The translations under genes and the position numbers were made by a program. Below, piece by piece: positions 5,566-8,568 of a DNA stretch of 8,568 nt. How positions within the stretch are numbered: position 1 is the stretch's first letter; each line of letters begins with the position of its first letter. The DNA lies in assembly GCA_034432445.1 (NCBI GenBank), contig DAOUBX010000285.1, forward strand, positions 1 to 8,568, read 5' to 3'. The notes beneath the pieces were generated by a model. It did not search any database. It was not told the origin of the DNA and saw only the letters and a list, made by a program, of their open reading frames with translations. This DNA comes from JANWYQ01 sp034432445. GTDB taxonomy: Bacteria > Chloroflexota > Anaerolineae > JAAEKA01.

Positions 5566-6300
5566 ATGTTGTCTAGGATGTTCATTGTACTTTCCCTGCT
5601 GGCCCTATTGTTGGCTGCCTGCGGGCCTGAGCTTGTCGCCCCGGTGTCCAGCCCAATTGCTACTTTGGAGCCTACTCCCATGCCCACACAAGACACCCGG
5701 CCGCGCGGCCCCGGCGCCGTCGACCAGCCGGCTCAGACCTATCCCGAACAAGTGCTGGCGGCTCCCGCCATTGCCGATCTGTCGGCGCGGCTGGGCATTC
5801 CGGCGGACCAGATCACCGTAGTCGAGGCCAAGGCGGTAACCTGGCCCGATGCCAGCTTAGGCTGTCCTGCTCCGGATATGATGTACGCCCAAGTGCTGAC
5901 CGATGGCGTTCAGGTAATCCTCGAGGCCAACGGTCAGACGTATGACTATCACGGGCGGACGCCGACCGATCTGTTCTTGTGCGGGCCGAATGGGCTGATG
6001 CCGGCGGCTGCCGCGCCCGGTCGCGGCCCCATCGGCAGTGGCACTGCCGAGGCCATTGTCAATGCTGTGACCGCCGACATGGCGCAGAAGACCGGCGCTG
6101 CTGCGAGCAGCATCACCGTTGTGTCGGTCGAACAGATGAACTGGCCCACCAGCGGTCTGGGCTGCGAGCAACCAGGCCAGATGTACTTGCAGGTGATCAC
6201 CCCCGGCTACCAGATCGTGCTCAGCGACGGCGCCAACGTGTACACGTATCACACGGACGCGAGCGGGCGCTTTGTGTTGTGTCAGCAGGCGATGCAGTGA
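5566..6300 (+). CDS. Secreted lipoprotein with two tandem copies of a Cys-paired domain
   Basis: The 244-residue product starts with a lipoprotein signal peptide: positively charged start, hydrophobic core 6-16 and a lipobox LAAC with acylated Cys19. It should be anchored on the outer face of the membrane. A Pro/Thr-rich linker (about 29-66) follows. Two copies of one domain (about 67-140 and 167-240) then align without gaps at an offset of exactly 100 residues. Shared positions include TVV (84/184), WP (93/193), LGC (98/198), MY (106/206), YxYH (126/226) and LC (138/238). Each copy has one cysteine pair spaced 39 residues (100/139 and 200/239), probably a disulfide. I recognise the domain style from Chloroflexota-type lipoproteins but cannot name a function. 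ATG 5566 has GAGGAG (5553-5558) 7 nt upstream; TTG 5539 is less likely. Confidence 0.85.
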   Translation: MLSRMFIVLSLLALLLAACGPELVAPVSSPIATLEPTPMPTQDTRPRGPGAVDQPAQTYPEQVLAAPAIADLSARLGIPADQITVVEAKAVTWPDASLGCPAPDMMYAQVLTDGVQVILEANGQTYDYHGRTPTDLFLCGPNGLMPAAAAPGRGPIGSGTAEAIVNAVTADMAQKTGAAASSITVVSVEQMNWPTSGLGCEQPGQMYLQVITPGYQIVLSDGANVYTYHTDASGRFVLCQQAMQ

Positions 6301-6351
6301 GCGGAGCGAGAGGGTAGAAGAGGGTAGATAGGAAAGGTAGGAAAAAAGGGA
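6301..6351 (+). repeat. Purine-rich tract with a 10-bp tandem duplication
   Basis: Only six of the 51 bases are pyrimidines on the plus strand. AGAGGGTAGA occurs twice back to back (6309-6328), followed by TAGGAAAGG and TAGGAAAAAAGGG. The tract fills the space between the lipoprotein stop and repeat copy 2. Its function is unknown. Confidence 0.55.
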
Positions 6352-6545
6352 GTAACTGCTCAGGTGCCGGGCATTTGTAGGCGATTTGCGACCTAGGTTG
6401 GCTTCGCAAACACGTTTGCAAACCAGATGCCCATGCGCGTCGGCGCACAACCGTCAATGAAAGCGCGGCGGGCACGGTCGGAGACCGGCCCGTGCGATGT
6501 TCAGGTTAGAATCCAAATGCCCGGTACCTATGGCTGAGTAGTTAC
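6352..6545 (+). mobile_element. Dispersed inverted-repeat element, copy 2 (194 bp, with about 83 bp of extra internal sequence)
   Basis: It begins with the same 71 nt as copies 1 and 3 (6352-6422, one difference) and ends with the same right arm (AATCCAAATGCCCGG..., then GAGTAGTTAC, ending 6545). Between these, from about 6428 to 6510, it has roughly 83 nt that copy 1 lacks. That insert contains a hairpin: CGGTC (6475-6479) with GACCG (6483-6487), and outer GCACGG (6472-6477) with CCGTGC (6490-6495). The flanks show no direct repeat. It lies between the convergent lipoprotein and recN genes. Confidence 0.7.
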
Positions 6546-6565
6546 GCTCGATCAACGTCGCACTG

Positions 6566-6603
6566 CGTGCGGAGCGCCAACCGATCGGTTGGCGCTCCGC
6601 ACG
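6566..6603 (-). terminator. Perfect 38-nt palindrome just downstream of recN
   Basis: Positions 6566-6584 are the exact reverse complement of 6585-6603, a 19-bp GC-rich stem centred on GATC. It begins 3 nt past the recN stop codon. On the recN strand no U-run follows, so it is not a textbook intrinsic terminator. On the plus strand it is followed by the modestly T-rich TTGTTAATT, which itself covers the recN stop. It may stop or insulate convergent transcripts, or stabilise the recN 3' end. Confidence 0.5.
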
Positions 6604-6606
6604 TTG

Positions 6607-8457
6607 TTAATTGCCAGGGTTTGGCTGCTGCTGAACGCTTTGCTTGATGGCTTCGACTTCCGCCAACATCTCGGCCACCGAGCTGCGGCCGGCCGCGCTG
6701 CCGTTGGTTGGCGTGCCCAGCATGGCGGCCAGTTCCTCCAGCCGCGCTTCGCCGGTCAGGTTGGCCACCTCGGTGCGGGTGTGTCCTCCTTCGACCACCT
6801 TGCGCACGGCAAAGTGGGCGTCGCCATACCCTGCAAGCTGCGGCAAGTGGGTGATGCACAGCACCTGATGCCCGCCGCGCCAGGCTGCGTTGACTGCTGA
6901 CGACGGCCCTTCTGTCCTGTCAGATCTGGCGGCCACCGTCAGCTCCCACAGCTTGCGCCCCACCGTCCCGCCGACGCGGCCACCGATGCCGACGTCGATC
7001 TCGTCGAAGATCAGGGTGGGCGTTTCGTCGGCGCGCCCCAGGACGGTCTTCAGGGCCAACATCAACCGTGAAGTCTCGCCGCCCGAAGCGACCTTGACCA
7101 GCGGCTTGAGCGGCTCGCCGGGGTTGGCCGACACCAGAAACTCCACCGCGTCCAGGCCGGTTGTGTCGAAGCGATAGCGGCCAGCCGCCATACCCGCCGG
7201 CGCATCGGCTGCGGCCACCGGCGCGCCGCCGGCCTCAGGCTGCCACTGGATGTCAACGGCAAAACGCGCCCGGGCCATGCGCAGGTCGGCCAGCTCGCGC
7301 TCGACTGCGGCCGCCATGCGTTCGGCTGCACGGCGTCGCGCCTGTGACAGGGCAGCGCCCAGCCGGCCGATCTGCTCCAACAGGCGCGCCTCCTCCCGTT
7401 CCAACTCGACGGTGCGCACTTCAACGTTGGCCAACGCCTCCAACTCCGCCCGGGCGCGGCCGCCAAAAGCCACGATCTCCTCGATGGTGTCGCCGTATTT
7501 GCGCTTCAGGTTGAAGATCAGGCTCAAGCGCTCCTCGACCTCGGCCAGGCGATCGGGGTTGAACTCGATCTCGGCGGCGTACGCCTCGAGCGCGTAGGCC
7601 AGGTCGCGCAGCTGGTCGGCCAACGCTTCGGCGGTGTCCACCAGCGCGCCAGCATCGGGGTCAATCGCGGCCAGCTTCGACAAGTAACCGGCGGCGTCGC
7701 TCAACAGGTCGGCCGCGGCGGGCTGCTCGCCATCACCTTCCTCCAGCCGCACGCGCGCCGCTTCGGTCAGGCGAAGCAGCTGCTCGGCGTTCGCCAAGCG
7801 GCGCCGTTCGCTCTCCAGCGCAACATCTTCGCCCGGCTCCAGGTTGGCGGTCTCGATCTCGTCGGCCTGAAAGCTGAGCAGGTCCACACGACGAGCCAGC
7901 TCGCGCTGGTCGCGCTGCATGCCGGCCAGCTCCTTGCGCACTGCGCTCAGCCGCCGCACCAGCGCGGCCAGTTGCTCCCGTTGCGCCGTCAAGCCGGCGT
8001 AGCGATCCAGCAGATTGACGTGCTCGCGCGGCCGCATCAGCGAGAGATGGTCGCTTTGGCCGTGGATGTCGACCAGTTGGTTGCCGATCTCCTTGAGCAG
8101 GGAAAGCGCCACCGCGCGGCCGTTGACCCGCACCACCGTGCGACCGCCGCGGCGCAGCTCCCGCGACAGCAACAACACGCTGGGGTCGTCGCTCTCCAGC
8201 CCTTCCTGTTCCAGCAAGGGAGCGATGGCGGCGGCCGCGGCCGGCGACAAGTTGAATACCCCTTCGACCTGCGTCAGCTCGGCGCCGGCGCGGATCACCT
8301 CCTGGCCGACCTTGCCGCCCAGCAGCATGTCCACCGCGTCGATGATGATGGACTTGCCCGCGCCTGTCTCGCCCGTGAGCACGTTGAAGCCAGGGCTGAA
8401 GGTGAGCGTGAGCGCGTCGATGATGGCGAAGTTAGAGATGCGCAGTTCGGAGAGCAT
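6607..8457 (-). CDS. recN: DNA repair protein RecN (SMC-like ATPase)
   Basis: This 616-residue SMC-family ATPase acts on double-strand breaks. The N-terminal half of the ATPase head has MLSELRISNFAIID at the start and Walker A GETGAGKS (29-36). HGQSDHLSLM (132-141) follows. A coiled-coil region (about 155-400) rich in Glu, Arg and Leu comes next. The C-terminal half of the head has the signature VASGGETSRLMLALK (456-470), Walker B TLIFDEIDVGIGG (481-493) and the switch-histidine block CITHLPQLAGYGD (534-546). Between Walker B and that block lie about 20 extra residues (about 509-528, RSDRTEGPSSAVNAAWRGG-like) that most RecN proteins lack, which helps explain a length above the usual 550-570. 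I chose ATG 8457 because it gives the canonical RecN N-terminus; TTG 8472 would add five residues. No good Shine-Dalgarno is visible, and a repeat copy starts 21 nt upstream. It converges on the lipoprotein gene. Confidence 0.95.
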   Translation of the reverse strand: MLSELRISNFAIIDALTLTFSPGFNVLTGETGAGKSIIIDAVDMLLGGKVGQEVIRAGAELTQVEGVFNLSPAAAAAIAPLLEQEGLESDDPSVLLLSRELRRGGRTVVRVNGRAVALSLLKEIGNQLVDIHGQSDHLSLMRPREHVNLLDRYAGLTAQREQLAALVRRLSAVRKELAGMQRDQRELARRVDLLSFQADEIETANLEPGEDVALESERRRLANAEQLLRLTEAARVRLEEGDGEQPAAADLLSDAAGYLSKLAAIDPDAGALVDTAEALADQLRDLAYALEAYAAEIEFNPDRLAEVEERLSLIFNLKRKYGDTIEEIVAFGGRARAELEALANVEVRTVELEREEARLLEQIGRLGAALSQARRRAAERMAAAVERELADLRMARARFAVDIQWQPEAGGAPVAAADAPAGMAAGRYRFDTTGLDAVEFLVSANPGEPLKPLVKVASGGETSRLMLALKTVLGRADETPTLIFDEIDVGIGGRVGGTVGRKLWELTVAARSDRTEGPSSAVNAAWRGGHQVLCITHLPQLAGYGDAHFAVRKVVEGGHTRTEVANLTGEARLEELAAMLGTPTNGSAAGRSSVAEMLAEVEAIKQSVQQQPNPGN

Positions 8458-8478
8458 AGCACAATACGTCAAGTGATC

Positions 8479-8568
8479 GTAACTGCTCAGGTGCCGGGCA
8501 TTTGTAGGCGATTTGCGACCTAGGTTGGCTTCGCAGACACGTTTGCAAACCAGAGTCCAAATGCCCGG
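8479..8568 (+). mobile_element. Dispersed inverted-repeat element, copy 3 (cut by the window end)
   Basis: The first 71 nt (8479-8549) are identical to those of copy 1 (135-205). It continues CCAGAGTCC and then the right arm CAAATGCCCGG before the window stops. The right end and any flanking duplication cannot be seen. It lies in the 5' flank of recN, so a recN transcript starting upstream would read through the hairpin, unless the promoter lies inside the element. Confidence 0.75.

Noticed and set aside
8461..8475. Promoter -35-like TTGACG just upstream of recN
   Set aside because: It lies only about 10-15 nt before the start codon, leaving no room for a -10 element and leader.
7972..8523. 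183-codon plus-strand frame opposite the start of recN
   Set aside because: It is antisense to the conserved RecN head and runs into the dispersed repeat. It has no motif of its own.
135..8568. CRISPR array
   Set aside because: The repeats are about 110 nt, kilobases apart, in both orientations and separated by genes. There are no regular short spacers and no cas genes.
8458..8568. LexA/SOS operator upstream of recN
   Set aside because: I looked for GAAC-N4-GTTC or CTG-N10-CAG type sites near the start and found none that was convincing. GTTTGCAAAC at 8541-8550 is a short palindrome belonging to the repeat.

Overview
The window reads as a piece of a GC-rich bacterial chromosome. It holds seven genes: six on the plus strand and a convergent recN on the minus strand. 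Gene content and the style of the lipoprotein (tandem WP...LGC...LC domains, common as I recall in Chloroflexota) suggest a Chloroflexota bacterium, perhaps of the Anaerolineae. This placement is an inference; no rRNA or other taxonomic marker is present.

Layout. Positions 1-660 carry no convincing gene. They hold an array of short GC-rich palindromes with two copies of a mobile-looking repeat. Next comes a plus-strand series: a radical SAM protein of the TIGR03960 type (661-2448), pgeF (2481-3329), a YggS/PLPBP-type PLP protein (3522-4253), proC (4280-5116) and a YggT membrane protein (5122-5394). After a 171-nt gap comes a lipoprotein built from two copies of one domain (5566-6300). Then come a purine-rich tract, another repeat copy and a perfect 38-nt palindrome. 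recN fills 6607-8457 on the minus strand, and a further repeat copy sits just upstream of its start and runs off the window.

How the genes fit together. pgeF, yggS, proC and yggT are a familiar housekeeping neighbourhood next to cell-division genes in many bacteria: wall-precursor or nucleoside quality control, PLP homeostasis, proline synthesis and a small membrane protein. The short gaps between yggS, proC and yggT suggest one transcript. The radical SAM gene may be the first gene of that unit. recN (double-strand-break repair) is transcribed toward this unit.

The most unusual content is a family of about 110-bp terminal-inverted-repeat elements with five copies in 8.6 kb (135-245, 536-646 inverted, 3343-3452 degenerate, 6352-6545 with an internal insertion, and 8479 to the window end). 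There are two subfamilies, and their long arms differ by a paired change that keeps the hairpin. One copy is flanked by a perfect 8-bp direct repeat that looks like a target-site duplication. Two same-orientation copies bracket recN, and two copies end within about 20 nt of a start codon. No transposase is encoded in the window, so whatever mobilises the family must act in trans.
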